64,000 nucleotides of DNA from contig OU964924.1 of assembly GCA_918807975.1 (NCBI GenBank), forward strand, positions 7,204,501 to 7,268,500, in the 5' to 3' direction. A program made the translations under genes and the position numbers. Below, in pieces: positions 9,601 through 24,600 of this stretch. Position 1 is the stretch's first letter, and each line of letters begins with the position of its first letter. The notes beneath the pieces were generated by a model. That model was not told the origin of the DNA. It searched no databases and saw nothing but the letters and a program-made list of their open reading frames with translations. This stretch comes from Aplidium turbinatum (lineage: Eukaryota > Chordata > Ascidiacea > Aplousobranchia > Polyclinidae).

Positions 9601-12600
9601 CGGTTTATTTTTGTACAAAAAATTTTTGTGATTGACAAGCTGAATCAATTTTTGTGTTTGACTGTTAATGCACTGCTTTTGCTTTTCTTCAGGACGTTGA
9701 TCAAGATGTATCAGATTCATGTATTGTGGCGTACAAAGATCATTTGTACTTGATTGGTGGCAAAGGAGATCCACGATTGATTCAACGTCTTGATTTGGAG
9801 GAAGAGGATGCAGAATGGGAAGAAGTTGGCCGGACTTTGCATAATAGGGTTAATTCTAAAGCAGTTTTAAGAGATGGTAAGTAACTTACAGCCTACTATT
9901 TTTTTATTGTGTAAAATGCAGAAAAAATTCTTTTGTTGGGATTGTAAGAAATCCTCAAACATTTTTTTTGGGTTTCGCAAAAGTTTGTTTGTTGTTCTCA
10001 CTTTGTCATGAGATTTTTGTTGACAGCAGAAGAGTCGTCGCTTTTTTAGTAGGTGGCTGTTTAGTTGGCTACATCTTTTCCTGAGCATCAATATAAGCAG
10101 AAAAAATGTAATAAACAGCCACCTACTATAGAAGCATCTGACTAGATCAGGGGTCACCAAACTTTTTTCTCGGAGGGCCGGATTGCTGCGAGATTAACAG
10201 CTGCTGGCCGGATGCAAATGCTCTTGAAAAAACATTACATTTTTCCAAATTTGGCCTAAGCTGTCCCCATTTGTGGTGGCCTAATGATAAACAGCAACAT
10301 CAGTCCTTTACAAAAAGTTTGGTAACCTTTTTCCCTAAAAGTTGTAGTGCAGCAGTTCTTTCCGCAGCACGTGGCGGGCCGGGTGAAATCATTTCGCGGG
10401 CCGTAGTTTGGTGACTCCTGGACTAGATGACCAAACAGTCATTCGTAGTTAATCACATTGAATTATTTAACACTGATCGTATTTAAGCGTTTTTCTATAT
10501 TTGTGATGTACGCTTGCAAGACATATTTTGAGAAGATCTGCAGGCCAGATACATTATTGGGTGTTGACTGTTTAATGTATGATGGAAGGAAAAAAGTGCA
10601 GTGGAAGAAAGAGACAAACTTGGAGAGATGATGTAAAACAGTGAGTTGACTTGTCAAGCATCAGAGAAGAAAAAAATAAAAGCTGAGGAACGTGACGTGT
10701 GGAAGCAATTAGCAGCCAACCTTCGGCTCGGAGACGGCACGTAATGAATGAATGAAGCTTATTATGTAGCCTACTATTATAGAATCTTACAATAAATAAA
10801 GTTATTTCGCTATATATTATATATTGCTCCTAGCCAGATTGTAGGAATCACAGCAGTCGCAGGACTCTAAATCAAAAGTTGCAAGTAAAAAGATTATTTT
10901 AAATAATGATAATTTTTCCAAAATTATACATAATTGCACCCTAGTGTCTCATCAACCATCCTTATTGATAATGCAGACAAAAAATTGTTTCATTTTAATA
11001 CTTCATCGTGAATTAAATTTCAGGAAGCCTTGATAAAGTCTCATGTGCACTGTGCAGTTATATTAAATTTCTGTGCAACTATTTTTTTAAATGTGAAGTT
11101 CATTTTTATCCACGATCCTGGTGCTGTGAAGCCGCAATGTGGGATGTAGGCTACTATAAAATGTTGTCGAACGAAGTCAGAGACATCTGAAGACGAAGCA
11201 CTCTAAGCATGCGAAAAACAAGCGTATTATTTAAGCACCAAGAAGCGGCATTGAAGTGAAACTGGTTTGACTCAGCAACGAACCCAGTGCTTTTACTTTA
11301 CCTCTAAGCAAGTCAAGCTTTAGTAGACCACCCTACAACTGGTTGATTGTTTCTTGTGTATAGCAGGCTCCATCATGTGTCGTCTCCAAACGGAGGGTTG
11401 GGTGGCATTTGCTTTCACACTTCACGTTTCTCCGCTATTCATAACAACCATACATTGAAAAAGTAGTAGAGTACTGAAATTGCATGTACAGGTTGTCTGT
11501 GTCTTGGGTGGCGTGATGTTCACCAAACTCAGATTTGGGTCGCGCTTAGAAAAGTTTGGGAACCACTGATGTAGTTGGTCAGTATAGCATAGTTAGTTGT
11601 AAAGAAGATAAGAAAGCTATAGCCTATACAGTATACCAAAGGATTATTATAGCTTATAAAGCTAATAGCTTCAATCTTTTTGTTGTATATTGCAAAGCAA
11701 GATATAATAGTTCATTTGCTTTTGCAAGGTTTTTGTTTTGTGTTCTGTCGAGTTTCTTGTACCCTAGAGTTAACAAGGGCTTATATTTTGCAACTTTTAG
11801 ATGTCGCTAATTTATTTCAAAAGCTACTTCTAGTTGAGATCCCTTTCAAAAGTTTCTTTAAGTCTCCGTTGTGTTCAAAATCAATTGCATTGTCACATAA
11901 CAAATATACTAAAAGTTTCTCACCGGTGTACAAGCTGAGGAAGCGCAAAATCATTTCTTTTGAAAATGTGAGATCGTTACATTTACTCTGGCTATTTCAT
12001 TTGTCTCTTTAGGCTCTATTACTGGCAGTGATTGCTTTATTGCGACCTTCAAAACTTTATATATACCGGTACTGTATTTTTGTGTTTTAGATGAGTTTGT
12101 GATAAGCGGAGGAAAGGATGAAAACAGGTTTATCGATACAGTGGAAACCTTTAATGTTTGCTTTCCCTCTCAAAAATGTCTTGCTCCGATGGTAAAAGCT
12201 CGGTGTAGTCATGCAATGGTTATTTATAAAGGTAGGTAGTTTGTACAATGTGCATTGTGCATTTTTTGCTTCCAATAGCTTTCTGAAGTTATTATTTTTG
12301 ATTGTGCTGCGTAGACCTTTCTCCTTCTTTTGCGTTGTGTGTTTTTTGATTTAGTCAAGGATTTCTAAAAGTACAAGATGCCAAACTACCTTCGAAACTA
12401 CGTTAAATAAGAAGTTGTCAGGTGTTGCTTAATCCAAAATGCTATTTTTAACCAGCTTAGAAATAAACCAATGGTTGTTCAATAAAGCTGTCCAAAACTA
12501 TGCAGTATGCAAAATCCCACCACTTTAAATTATTTTCTTTCAATGCAGCGATGTTTGGAAATGTATGCCGGGAAAGCAATTAGGTTACAGCCTGACTAAT

Positions 12601-15600
12601 TTTAAACTATTCAGCAGCTGTTACGCAAAATTAAATTTTTTTAAGGGGAGCATCAGTGCATCAGTCAAGTTTTTAGTGTGGTTTTCATTAAATTTGAAAT
12701 TTAGTTTCAACTAGTATTTTCTACAGGGCTGAATAGTCCAATTTATTTTGTCGTATCTACGCTTACACCTGGCTGATGAGTTGATAAGAGATCACTTTGG
12801 ATTCATGCTTGCAGTGTTTCCAAATTTTCGGCTAGGTTTAACTGAAAAGCATTAATTTATATTTGAGCAACGTGATTAAAAACAACATTTTGTCTAAAAA
12901 TTTACAGCAAGTCTGATTCTTCTTCTTCTCTCGTTTGACTTGTAGTAGCTTAGATTGGCAATGCCTTATCGTGCAGCCATGATACGGTAGTTGGGTCCAG
13001 TTTTCGAATACCAATGATTCCACTTGGGGGCCGTAAGATGGGGCATTCGTGGAGTATGTGTTGCATTGTTTGTTCTACCGCTCCGCAGACACATATCGGC
13101 GTATTATGCAACCCCCACCTAAATAGATTAGCTCCAGTGCAGCCAACGTCACATCTGATCCTGTTCAATGTGACCCATGCCTTTCTTGAGAGGTCTGCTC
13201 CAGGAGGGATGGAGAGTGCTGGTATAACTGAAAACTGGGGAGGGATATGTGGCAGCTCGTTCCATTCCTGGGCCCATGTCTCCATGCAGCTGAAGTTTTT
13301 ATCCACAAGCTGTGTAGCATATCGATGAAATGGGCGCCTTGATGACAGGCGTTGGGGTCTGACTGGTCCATATCTTTGGGAGTGACTGTGGAGAAGGTGT
13401 TGAGGATCGAGTCTTGCATGCAAAGCCAGTTTGTGAGAGGCTTCTTCCCTACGGACATGAGCAGGAGCAATGCCAGCCAAAGTTGGCAGATAAGCAGTAG
13501 GTGTGGGGCGGAGACAGCCAGTGATGATGCGCAAGGTGTCGTTAATGCATACATCCATCTTTTTTGTGTGTCTGCTACGGTTCCACACAGCTGTGGCATA
13601 TTCGGCTGAGCTGTAGACCAAGGCTAGTGCACTTGTACGCAAGGTTGATGCTCGGGCTCCCCATCCTGTTCCTGCAAGGCTTCTCAAGAGGTTATTTCTC
13701 GAGGTAACTTAGGCACGGAGTGACTCGATGTGGGGTCTGTAGGTCAACTGTCGGTCAAGTTTTACTCCAAGGTAAGTTGGGTTTGGAGTATATGGTAAAG
13801 AATTTCCTTTTAGCGAGACAGACAGTTGACGCTGGGATTCCCGATTATTTAGATGGAAAGCGGAGATTGTTGTTTTAGACGCATTCAGTTTGAGCCTCCA
13901 CTTGTCCAGATAGTCAGCCACCAGTTTCAGGTCAATTTCAAGTTTTCTTACCACCTCGTGCCAGTTCCTGTGAGCGTATAGAAGAGCTAGATCATCCGCA
14001 TAGCCATACTGTTGCGATGTAGTGCATGGGAGGTCACTTATATAGATATTAAATAAGAGTGGCGATAGTGTTGACCCTTGGGGGACGCCATTTTTCAGGC
14101 GGCGTGGTCTGCTGGGTTTTCCCTCGTTGGTATGCAGTATGAAGGTACGGTTCGAGATGGTCTCTACCAGAAACTTAACCATGTGTCGGTCAGGAATGAG
14201 TTGTAATAGTTTCATAGTAAGACCGCGGTGCCACACAGTGTCATAGGCTGCTGTAAGATCCACTAGGACAACACCCACCTTCTCACGGGCTTCAAAACCA
14301 CTTTCGATGTCATCCGTAAGCTTGACAACCTGGTCAGTTGTACATCGGCCGCGTCGGAATCCAGCCTGTTCTTTTGGCAGTTTTGGATCAACGATTGGTT
14401 CGAGTCTGCTCAATAAGAGACGCTCAAGTAACTTGTATGGTACACAGAGCAAGGAAATGGGCCTGTAACTTTTAGGGTTATCAGCTGGCTTGTTGGGTTT
14501 TCTAATGGCTATGATGTTAGCTTTCCTCCAGATCTTTGGGAGGAGCAACTTCTTTAGGCAGAATGACATGAACTGTCGCAGCCACTCTCTTGCGAGTGGT
14601 CCAATATGTTTAATTAGCTCTGGTGGGATCTTGTCTGGGCCTTGTGATTTGCCAGTTTTTAGGTGTTTGATGGCTGCGTCCAACTCAGAGATGTTAAAAG
14701 AGGTACGGTAGATAGGAAACAGCTTGAACTGGGTACCTTCCATAGTTGGTTGATTTCATTTTTCACTGCTCTGGCATGCGCTTTATCAGCTCCTTGATAT
14801 TGGCCATTTGCGAGAAGTTGTTTCGCTATGGAGTTGGCCGTTATAGGGCATGGCTTTGGTTTCGTGGTCCTGCCTGTGAGGCGGTTGAGCGTTGACCAGG
14901 CTTTACGACTTGAGTGGGTGAAGTCTATTCCAGCGACGGATTCCTCCCATCTATCTCTCTTTTTCCTGTTGATGCAGTCTGTTAAGTCTGTAGCGGCTGC
15001 CGCAGCTGTCAAGCCAGGTTCGGATGACATAAAAATATCATATTTTTGCTGACATTCGTTATCCCAGGTTGGTATAAAATTTCTCCTGCAGCTCCTTGGG
15101 ATGGATAATTTGGCTGCCTTGATAAGGTGTTGGCAGAATTTTTTGTATGCTGCGTCCACTCCTACGGTGTTTGCTTCAGGAATCTGGTTACATTGCTGCT
15201 CTACAAGGTCGTTGTACTTTTCCCAGTCCGCTTTCCGGAAGTTCCATCTTGGGATGTTTTTAGTTGGTACTGGCCGAATTGGGTTAGAAGGGACAATCAG
15301 TGAGGGTCGATGTTGGGACCGATTGCATAATGTCTAGCAAGTCTGATAACACGTTTGCATAATGCATCCTACTCTCAGAAGCAAAATGGCACAAGTTGCG
15401 CTTTCTGGTACGCTCTTGATTTTCCTGGGCATAGTCAGGTCCAGATCCTTAAGTTTATTAAACTTTACCATAAGGATGTCGCAGTGGCGAAATGGTTTCA
15501 ACTCGAATGACCTCAGACATTGAAGTTAGGGTGTTCAGAGGTATCGGTTACGTTGGGATGGACGACATGGGCTCTCTGTGCCCATCCTGTGAGTAACATC

Positions 15601-18600
15601 TGCATCCAAGCAGATCAGAAACGAAACCCATCTGCTAAGAGCCTCCACCCTGGCGGCACAGCTGCAGCAGCAGGGGATAATTGACAAGTTCAGACGCCCC
15701 ACCATCCTGCAGCTCAACATAGAAGGCTACACAACTAGCAAGATCAAAGCTGTGGAGCAGCTTGCCCATATCAACCGAGCACTCGTTATCCTCCTCCAAG
15801 AAACCTTCTGCAGATAGGCTAGCTGTTCCCAGCTACATACTAGCCTGGTCCAAGCTAAGCATGAAGTACGGCATTGCCACGTTTGGGCATGAGAGCCTGA
15901 AGTGGACCTTTGTCGATCAACCTCCATTCTCCAACCAATGCCGAGATTGAGTGGGTATGCATTATGTATCTCAGACTAAAACATCGTCAATATCTACAAG
16001 CCCCCCACCTTTGCGAATGTTGCCATCATCCCTTCAAATGTTTCCTTCACCTAGTATCTACGCTGGCGATTTCAACTACCAGCACATCGACTAGGGCTAC
16101 AAAAACACAATCAGCGACGGAGAATTGTTTGCTGACTGTGGCTCTAGTCTACCAATGATCTTGTCTTCCTATACAACACAAAGGAACCAGCCAGTTTCCA
16201 CTCCGGTCGTTGAGGAACAAGGACAAAACCTGACTTGGCCTTCGCGAGTGTCGACTGCTTTCTTCCAAGCAGGCGTGTGCTTGAGAAGCTGCCGGGCTCC
16301 CAACGTCGGCCATTCGTCATCAACGCCCCAAAATTTGTGGCTCCTGTCCCGAGTTCCTCGGTGAAGCGATGAAACTTCAAACACCCGATTGGAACCAATA
16401 CAGCCTCTTGACTAATGAGTTTACTGCAAAGTTACCATCACCTGAAACGTACAATGTAGACATACCAGGACTTCTGTGATGCCATAATAATTGCGGCAAC
16501 GGCCAAAATACCACGTGGCGGTTGAACCAGCTATATGCCATGCTGGGACTTTGAATGTGAGACCTCCTATCACTCCTACCTAAACGCCACACCTGGTACT
16601 GCTTCTAACACCGCCGCCACCAGACTACTTGAGCGGCTGGACGCAAAGCAGCTTGAGCGATGGAATGAAGCCGTCCAAGACATTGACTTGTCACACTCAA
16701 GCAGCAAAGCATGGAGCATGATCAACAACCTTACTGGGCGCTCAGCAAATTCTCCTCGCCAGTGGCCCGTTTCTGCTAATGCCATCGCTTCCCAGCTAGT
16801 GCAGAATGGGGTTTACAAGACAAAGGACCGCAAGGCATCCCGCCTTGTTGCCAAGGAAGTATCTGCCCTGTGGCGGGTGGAAACACCACAAGAAGAAACA
16901 ATCTCTGGAGATTTCACTCCAGAGCAGTTCACCACCGCCCTCCACCTAGTGAAACCACTCAAGTTTCCAGGGCCGGATAAGATCTGTCCTGAGCTTGTGC
17001 TCCATGCTGGACCTGCCCTCAAGTTCTGGTTACATAGATTCCTTTCTTCCTGCTTACACCACCTCACAATCCCAAAAATTTGGAGAAGAGTTTTAGTAAT
17101 TGCAATCCTTTAGGCTCAAAAGCCACCAGAGAACCCAAGTAGTTATTGTCCGATATCCCTCCAAGGTTTGTGTTCCTTTCAAATCCTCAAAAGGCTGATC
17201 TATGCCCGCGTCAACGCAATAATTGACCCGCTCTTTCCAAAAGAGCAAGCTGGGTTCCGGCGCGGAAAATCCACCATACATCAGGATACACTTTTGACCC
17301 AAGACATTGAGGACGGCTTTGAGGCAAAAAAAGGCTGGCGCTGTCTTTCTAGATCTTACAGCTGCTTATGACACCGTATGGCACTGCAGCCTTACTTGCA
17401 AGCTGCTTCGCCTGCTTCCAGACCGACATATGGATCATAATAGAATTATGGAAGTTGTCAGAAATCGAAGCTTCACTCTCACCACCGGCAACTATCGGCA
17501 TAGCAGACTATAAGACGCCTGAAAAATGGTGTACCACAGGTGTCGGTCCTGGCTCCACCTCTTTTCAACATCTACACCCACGACCTGCCAACCACGGTCT
17601 TACGCATATGCGGACGCGAACGACCTGGCAATTTTTCACTCCACAAAGTTGTGGGAAAACCTAGATGACACCTTGAGCTAGGACATAAAAACCCTCTCAG
17701 CTTATTTCCGGAATTGGCAACTAAAACTCAACGAAACCAAAACTGTGGCAGGAGCTTTCCACCTACACAATCGGAAAGCTGATTGTGAGCTACAGCAGGA
17801 CTTCCCAAACTTTTTTGCTCGCGACCCCTTTTAATCTTCTAAAATTTTCCGCGACCCTTTACAGTTGACATGATAAACAGTGCAAAATATACATTTGTGA
17901 TATTTATTAAAAGGCATAATTCGAAAGAAACTAGAGTAGCATCAAGCTACCGATACTCGAAACCTGCTACTTTACACGTAACCCATTGGAAACAAAATAC
18001 AACCGAAAACACATTTATTTAGTGTGATGAGTGCGACTGCTTTCTGCTGCAAAGCAAATCCTGTCGTTGTACAATGTTTGTTACTGCTGGTCTCAAGGCG
18101 GTTTCAATGTTGCTTAGTTTCGAACGGTATTTTTTTGCGATTGTCGTCAACTTTGACAACGTTGACTCGCACAGACGCGTGAACACAAACGGCAAGAGTG
18201 CAGTCACTGCTGAGTGAGATAATTAGGCCTATAGATATTCCGTTTTAACCAGCCAAAAAGTGTGAAACTTTTTCCAGAAATTCAAGCCGCAACGTAGAGT
18301 CACAAAATAATTCAGCATGTTATTTCTGAGATTTGGAAGAGAGGTGCTTGGTATTTTGTTTTTGTATTGCAAATAGGTTTTGGATCCAATCTAGTTTGGC
18401 ATTGTTTAATTCTGGAAGAAAATACTTTTAAAATTGTTTCAACAGATTTGACAAGTGGTCGATAACCACAGGCTTAAACATTTGGTTCCACATCACTGTT
18501 AGTCAAAAACTCTAATAATTTCGTTCAAATGAACCATTTTCAACTTCTTCTTTCTAGATGTTTAAATTTTTAACGAACTCTTCAAGTTTTTTATTTCAAT

Positions 18601-21600
18601 GTAAAAACTTTGTTTTTTTTCCTTAGATCAGCGTTTCTTAACCTTTTCTGGCTCTAGCACCCCTGTAAACAGGCCTGATCACTCTAGCACCCCCTAACTA
18701 TTGTTGACATACGACTACTACAGTGCCGACCAAAAGTTTAGTAGAGGCCGAAATTTTGGCATGCCTTCAGATTGCTGGCGATATATTTTGTAATGAAGAC
18801 TCTTGTTGTTTAACAAATTGTGCTGTTGTTTTAACGAAGTTGATTCAGGATTTGGTATTTGACTTTCATTCACCAACAGAAATTCAATTATAATCATATG
18901 CAAGTGAATCAACTCTCTTAAAACAACAGCACAGTTTGTTAGGCGACAAAAAAATACAAAATATACCTCCAACGATCAAAAAGCATGTCAAAATTTCGGC
19001 GCCGCCATTAAACCTTGAGCTGCATTATTGAAAGGAAAGCGATGTACAAATTGATCATTTTGTTCTTCAAAACTACTGTCGTCATTGGTGATAAGCATAA
19101 CTTAAGCATACTTAAGTTACCCAGCTGGGTAACTAGTTGCACATGTATCACTGGGATTTCTGTTGTTTCTTATGTGTGACCAATTTCTCTATTCGAGGCT
19201 TCGTGTTGGTCAAAGCCACTCTCATATCGTGGAGCAACCCATGTTGAAGGCGACTCCTTTGTTTTTATTTGGAGCATGGTGGAAAACGCCTTTTCACACA
19301 GGTAGGTAGTCGGAAATGGAATGACCAATTTCAGTGTTGCTCGTGCCAATGCAGGATATGCTGTCAACTGATCACACCAGAAATCAGCAAGCGGAAGGAC
19401 GAAATTTTTTCCAACAACTCTGATTCACCTGCATGTCAATCAGCTCCTCCTTTAGTCTATTATCATCACTCATGCTTGCCAAGAAGGGCTGCTGTATCCA
19501 CTCTGGATACGAGTGATTTGTGGGAATGTATTTTGCCATGGTGGTTTCTAGAAGCGAGAGGTGAGCAACAATATTACAACAAAGCACCCACCAGGTAAGT
19601 TCGCACAATCTACTCAGGATCAATTTGCGTGCTTGACTGGGAGATGACTACAATAACAGCAAATCATGTAGGCTACTTCGAAACAGCAATCATTGATATG
19701 ACAACTGATGATACTGGCAGAAAAATGAAAAAATGCAGAAAAGTAAAATGGCATTTTTTGGTATTATACTGCATGCATTTAGCACCCCCTACAGTCTATT
19801 CCAGCACCCCCAAGGGGTGCTAGCACCCCCGGTTAAGAAACGCTGCCTTAGATGGATAAATTAAGTTCTTTCCATTTGTCAAGCAAATCTCACAAATAGC
19901 ATAATTTTGAAAGTCAGATGTCGTTGCAGAAATGATAGACCAAGTTTGATTTTTTTTTTTCCGTTGGAAAAACCACGACATTATTTTTTAACGTTAATAG
20001 CATTTTTAAAGTTTTGTTTTTGAGAGCCATCTTACTTCACAATGCAGCAAAAGGGATTTAAGCTGAACTCTCATTACATTTCACCATATATACTGTACTT
20101 GCAAAAATACGGGTATTGAGTGCGCGACTCTTAATAAAGTTAATATTTTCACAGCATCTTGCACAATAGCATTTCGATGAGGATATGTTCTTTTTAGGTA
20201 TTAAAGTCTTGCAATGTATCATAGCCTATAGTGTGTAAATGCAATAATGGTGTAGGCCTATCACTCGCAAAGCGCACTTCTGCATGAAACCCAGCTGTAG
20301 GTCCTGTCATTAAAGAAGCTCCCTAAGTAGACATGCCTACACAGTCCTTCCAAAATAGCTTCACTTCCGTGCAAAAATTGACGAAATTATCGTTGCCGTT
20401 TGATTCTTTTAATCAGCTTTCGATTGATTCGATTAGTTTTACTTTTTCAATATTGATCTACTAGCATGCAGTCCTCAAGCTAGCCCACAACCAGGGCTAG
20501 GCCTATTTACGCAGAATCTACAACTCAAGTTACGAATAATGTTTTGAACAGTTACATCAATTTTAACAAACATCAGTAAGTTGGTTACTTGAAAAGGGCT
20601 AACATGAGTATGGCCGAAAACGTTTGTAATTTTTAGTTTATTTTCATGTTATTATACTAAATGTCGTCTGGTTGTTAGGTTTTATTTGTCAAAAATTTAG
20701 GAAAGCTCGAAATCCGGTAACCAAGGGAATACGATATCACGTATCAAGGGCTAAAGTCTGTAATTTTTTTCGGGATCATAATAATAATAGTGGTTATTTT
20801 TATATAGCGCTGTATCCATCGCAGAATGCGTTGCTCCTCAGCCCTTTTACAAAGCAGACAGTGTCAATGCAGCCGTATAGAGGCGCGACTGAGTACATTA
20901 TTACCTAAATCCATTCCATTGCTTAGTGCTCAGCAGGAATTAAATTCAGTACCATGTTTAAAAAGTCTTTGGTATGACCCGACAGGGTATCGAACCCATG
21001 CCTACCAATTCAGAAACGAACGCACTGAGCCACCGAGCCGGTAATAATAATTATAAGTTTTATCTTCTTTTATTGTCGCACTTGGTTCCAAGCATTGACT
21101 GCCTCTTACATAAAAAGTTTCCAAGATTCTCTGTTGTTTGCTGTGTGTATGTTGGTGTTGTCGGTTTGTTGGTTTAATTAGGTTAATCTTTGCCTTGGGC
21201 ACGCTTCCCTTCAATTTTGTCTGTGAGAGAGAGATGTTCTAATTTTCCTTTTCGCAGCACGTGTCCTAAAAATTGAAGTTGATTTTCTTTTATTTTTTAG
21301 TAGATTCTTTGTTTGTTTGACTTGATTAAAAACAGTTTGGTTGCTTTTTCTGTCAGTCCAGGAAATCCTCTGCATTTTTTGACTGAGAAGCCTTCGTCGG
21401 TCGTTCAAAGCCTCTACAAGTAGGCGAAACTTCCAGAATTTAAGCTTCCTAAGAAAGCTTCTCAGTCCGAGAATAACGATTCCCACAATCAGTCAGTTAC
21501 AACACTAGTAACTGTTTGATTGTGTTGTGCATTTTGTACTGTTTTGGTTGTTTAACCTGGGCTGGCAGTTCGTCGGCGTTTCTCTTTTGTAAAATTAAGC

Positions 21601-24600
21601 TGGCTGCACAGTATTTTAAATATTTTGCAATCTTGATTACTTAGGTCATTTGCTGTGCAGTTTCGGTGGCTGTTGGGGTTCTCCAGCGGAGGTATTGAGC
21701 ATCAACAAGCAAGCATGGGAATTGAAAAACCCACAAAACACATTTAGTAGTCACTGCTGTGCTGCTGTTGCAACAAGTGCAGGAATACACGTTTTCCGTA
21801 AGTCATGTACCAGTTTTAAGATTTGCCACTTTAATCTTATTTTTGTTTGGCCACGCCAAAAGATCAAAATATCGAACAAGCAAAGTTTGCACAGAAGGTA
21901 AAGTGAAAAGAAAAAAAATAACAAAACAAAACGCAGTAGACAACCAAAACGATGGTAAGACAACATTTAGACATGGACCGGTCTCAATTTGGCGACACTG
22001 GGCGAGTTACCTCAAAATCGCCACTCTTGGAAACAATTAACCCATGTTGATGTGCGATCTCCTCAAGCGGAGATAGCGATTGATGATAATGAAGTAAGCC
22101 ATAAAGCAATAAAAAACTTCAAATATTGCGCTTAATGGGTTAGGTTGATTCTAAAACAAACGAGGATAAAGATTGTATTAATGCAGAAACTCATAAAATA
22201 CTTTTATCTTTAAAATTATTAAAGTCTGCACGTCGTAAATCAGCAAACCTTTACTTCACTAATTTTCAACGTATTCGTTGTCGTGTGAGCCTCTGGGGTC
22301 TATCCTTTTACCACCCCAGATTCACAATGTTCCCGAACTACACTGGAAGGCTACTAAAGAGCAGCCAATTTTTGATTTCATCATCCATGACGCGCAGACC
22401 TTCCACTCCGTTAGGTGGCTTGAAAATGGTACAGTCATTGATGATGTGGTCTGCGGTCTGTTCCTCGGCACGACATTCACAGGAGGAGGAAGAGGCCATA
22501 CCTCATTGGTGCATGGTTGAGCGGAAAAGCCCGACGCCCATACGTAGACGGTTGAGGCGCACCCATGCATGTCTTTGTAGTGTTAGGCCGATGGGCGTGT
22601 GTCGGCGTCGGAGATGAACGAATAGAGTCTGGTGGTACTTGACTTCCATTCAGAATTCCATTTATAGTCCGCCCAAGTAGCCGCAGAGATGTCTTGTTTA
22701 TCAGCTTCGTTGACTAGAAGCTGAGCGGCTGGCACGAATGCGTCTTGATTTAAGTCGACGGGAGTGGTCGTTTGAGATAGCAGTGATTTTGTGGTGGAGA
22801 AGATGGTTGCGTTCCAGTGCCCGTCGACCGAAGGAAATAGTGACTTCTTTGCGACGAAGCTCAACAGGTTGGATGCCAGCGAGAATGGGGAGATTGTCTG
22901 ATGATGTGGAACGCAGGCATCCGGTCACTGTGTGCAGGGCGCTGTTTATGGCAGTGTCGATGTTATGGCAGTGAGCACTGCGGCACCAGACAGGTGCACA
23001 GTATTCTGCTGAAGAGTAGACAATGTATTGACTTCTGCTAACCACTAAAAAACAAACAGCTTTGATGTGACTGAAAGCAGGGCTTGTGGTGGTGGAGTCG
23101 GAAGGTTTTGGCTTGTCCGGAATCGGAGCCGTTAAAAAAAAAGGCCGACTCCAGCTTGATACAAAACAATAAAATTTTGTTCGAAATCGTTCTTTAAAAC
23201 ATTGTTTCTTGCTCTCCGTATTGAGCTCTACAGCTTCCCCAGAAAATAGAAGCGGTGTCGAACCAACGCCCTTTCTAGTGTCGTTCTAAGGCTCGATGCG
23301 GTCTGCTATATGCCACTAAATCTGGCATTGTTAAGCTTGTTCCCCAAGCTTGTGCTTGTTAGTTTTTATGAAAATCGCCATTTTAATCACAACTTAAAGT
23401 GAAGTTAAATTTAAAGATACTGAAAAAGAACAAAATTGAAAAAATCTGGCAAGACTGTCGGCCTTTATGAACCAAGGAGTCGGAGTCGTACACTTTTTTC
23501 CCTACTCCGCAGCCCTGACCGAAAGACGATGATGATATCAGAAATTCGTTTGTATAGCAGCGGCTCTTAACCTTTTCTGTCTCGCTACCTCACTTGAGTA
23601 CCCTGGGCATCTCCTCTACCCCACCCTTGTCCGAAAAGAATAGAGCAACAATAGAGTTTGCTGAGTCACCAATAAACGAGCAGCCAAAACACGAACAGGG
23701 CAATAAACAGAAAACGCAATGCCGGAAATGGAGAAAAGGGATTAAAACAATTGCTGCGCGGAAACAATCGGCCACCCCCACTAGTGAGGAACAAACCGAC
23801 GATGGATTATGATGATGATGATGTTAATATCAAATCCCAAGAAACGTGATTAATGAGAGACCTGAAATTGCTTCGCTGCCATCAAACGGTTGAACCATGG
23901 GACATCAGAAGTGAGGCGACACCTCAAGTTGCCATCAATAACAAGCTAGTTTCGAGTCTGCATCTTCATGGCTAGTACGATTGAAAACCCTGCTACATAG
24001 CGATACGTTGATGCGGTCTGGACAAGAACTGTAAGGGCTTCCTTCACTAACTGAGGATATTCCTCTCTTTGGGTTACCCGCAGAAGGAGACCACGCTTCC
24101 ACCATCTTGTAAATCGGTCCTCAAACGGTTGTTCTCTCTCAGCCTCAGGAATTTCATCTGAACGAGGGTATCAGGAATTGTTTTTTCGGTCGCTATAAAT
24201 GGTCGCATGATCCATAGGCATCACTTTCCCGTTTTGTCAGGCCTGGGAAATACTGTTCAATCGTTTGCATCACAGCGACAAGGTGTGCTGAGATCTCATC
24301 TCGAAAGGAACACTGGGTATTCGGAACAGCTCCCAGTAACTCAGTTAACTCCCGAAAAACGGACGTATCGCCATCATTGCCCGCCTTGTGTACAACTCCA
24401 GCGTTCTCTTGAATCCTGGAACCTTGTCTATGGCGATCAGCATGAGAGACTGATTGCCCTGCAGGCGAACGTCCAAGGCGTTTACGTAAGAGAAAAAGTC
24501 ACACAAATAGGCAACCTTCGTCAAGAACATTTTAATCCTGCATCTTCTCGTGGGGACGGCTCTGCTTTCCATTACAACCCCTTTCCAGAGAGAGAGCGAT

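Larger units (their letters stand above)
12915..15336 (-). mobile_element. Jockey/CR1-like LINE, copy A, 5'-truncated
   Basis: ORF2 runs on the minus strand from about 15336 down to the stop near 12950, followed by a short (GAA)n-rich tail. The endonuclease is missing, so the copy is 5'-truncated. The linker, reverse transcriptase and C-terminal Cys/His knuckle are present. It lies in gene A intron 8, antisense to the gene. Confidence 0.88.
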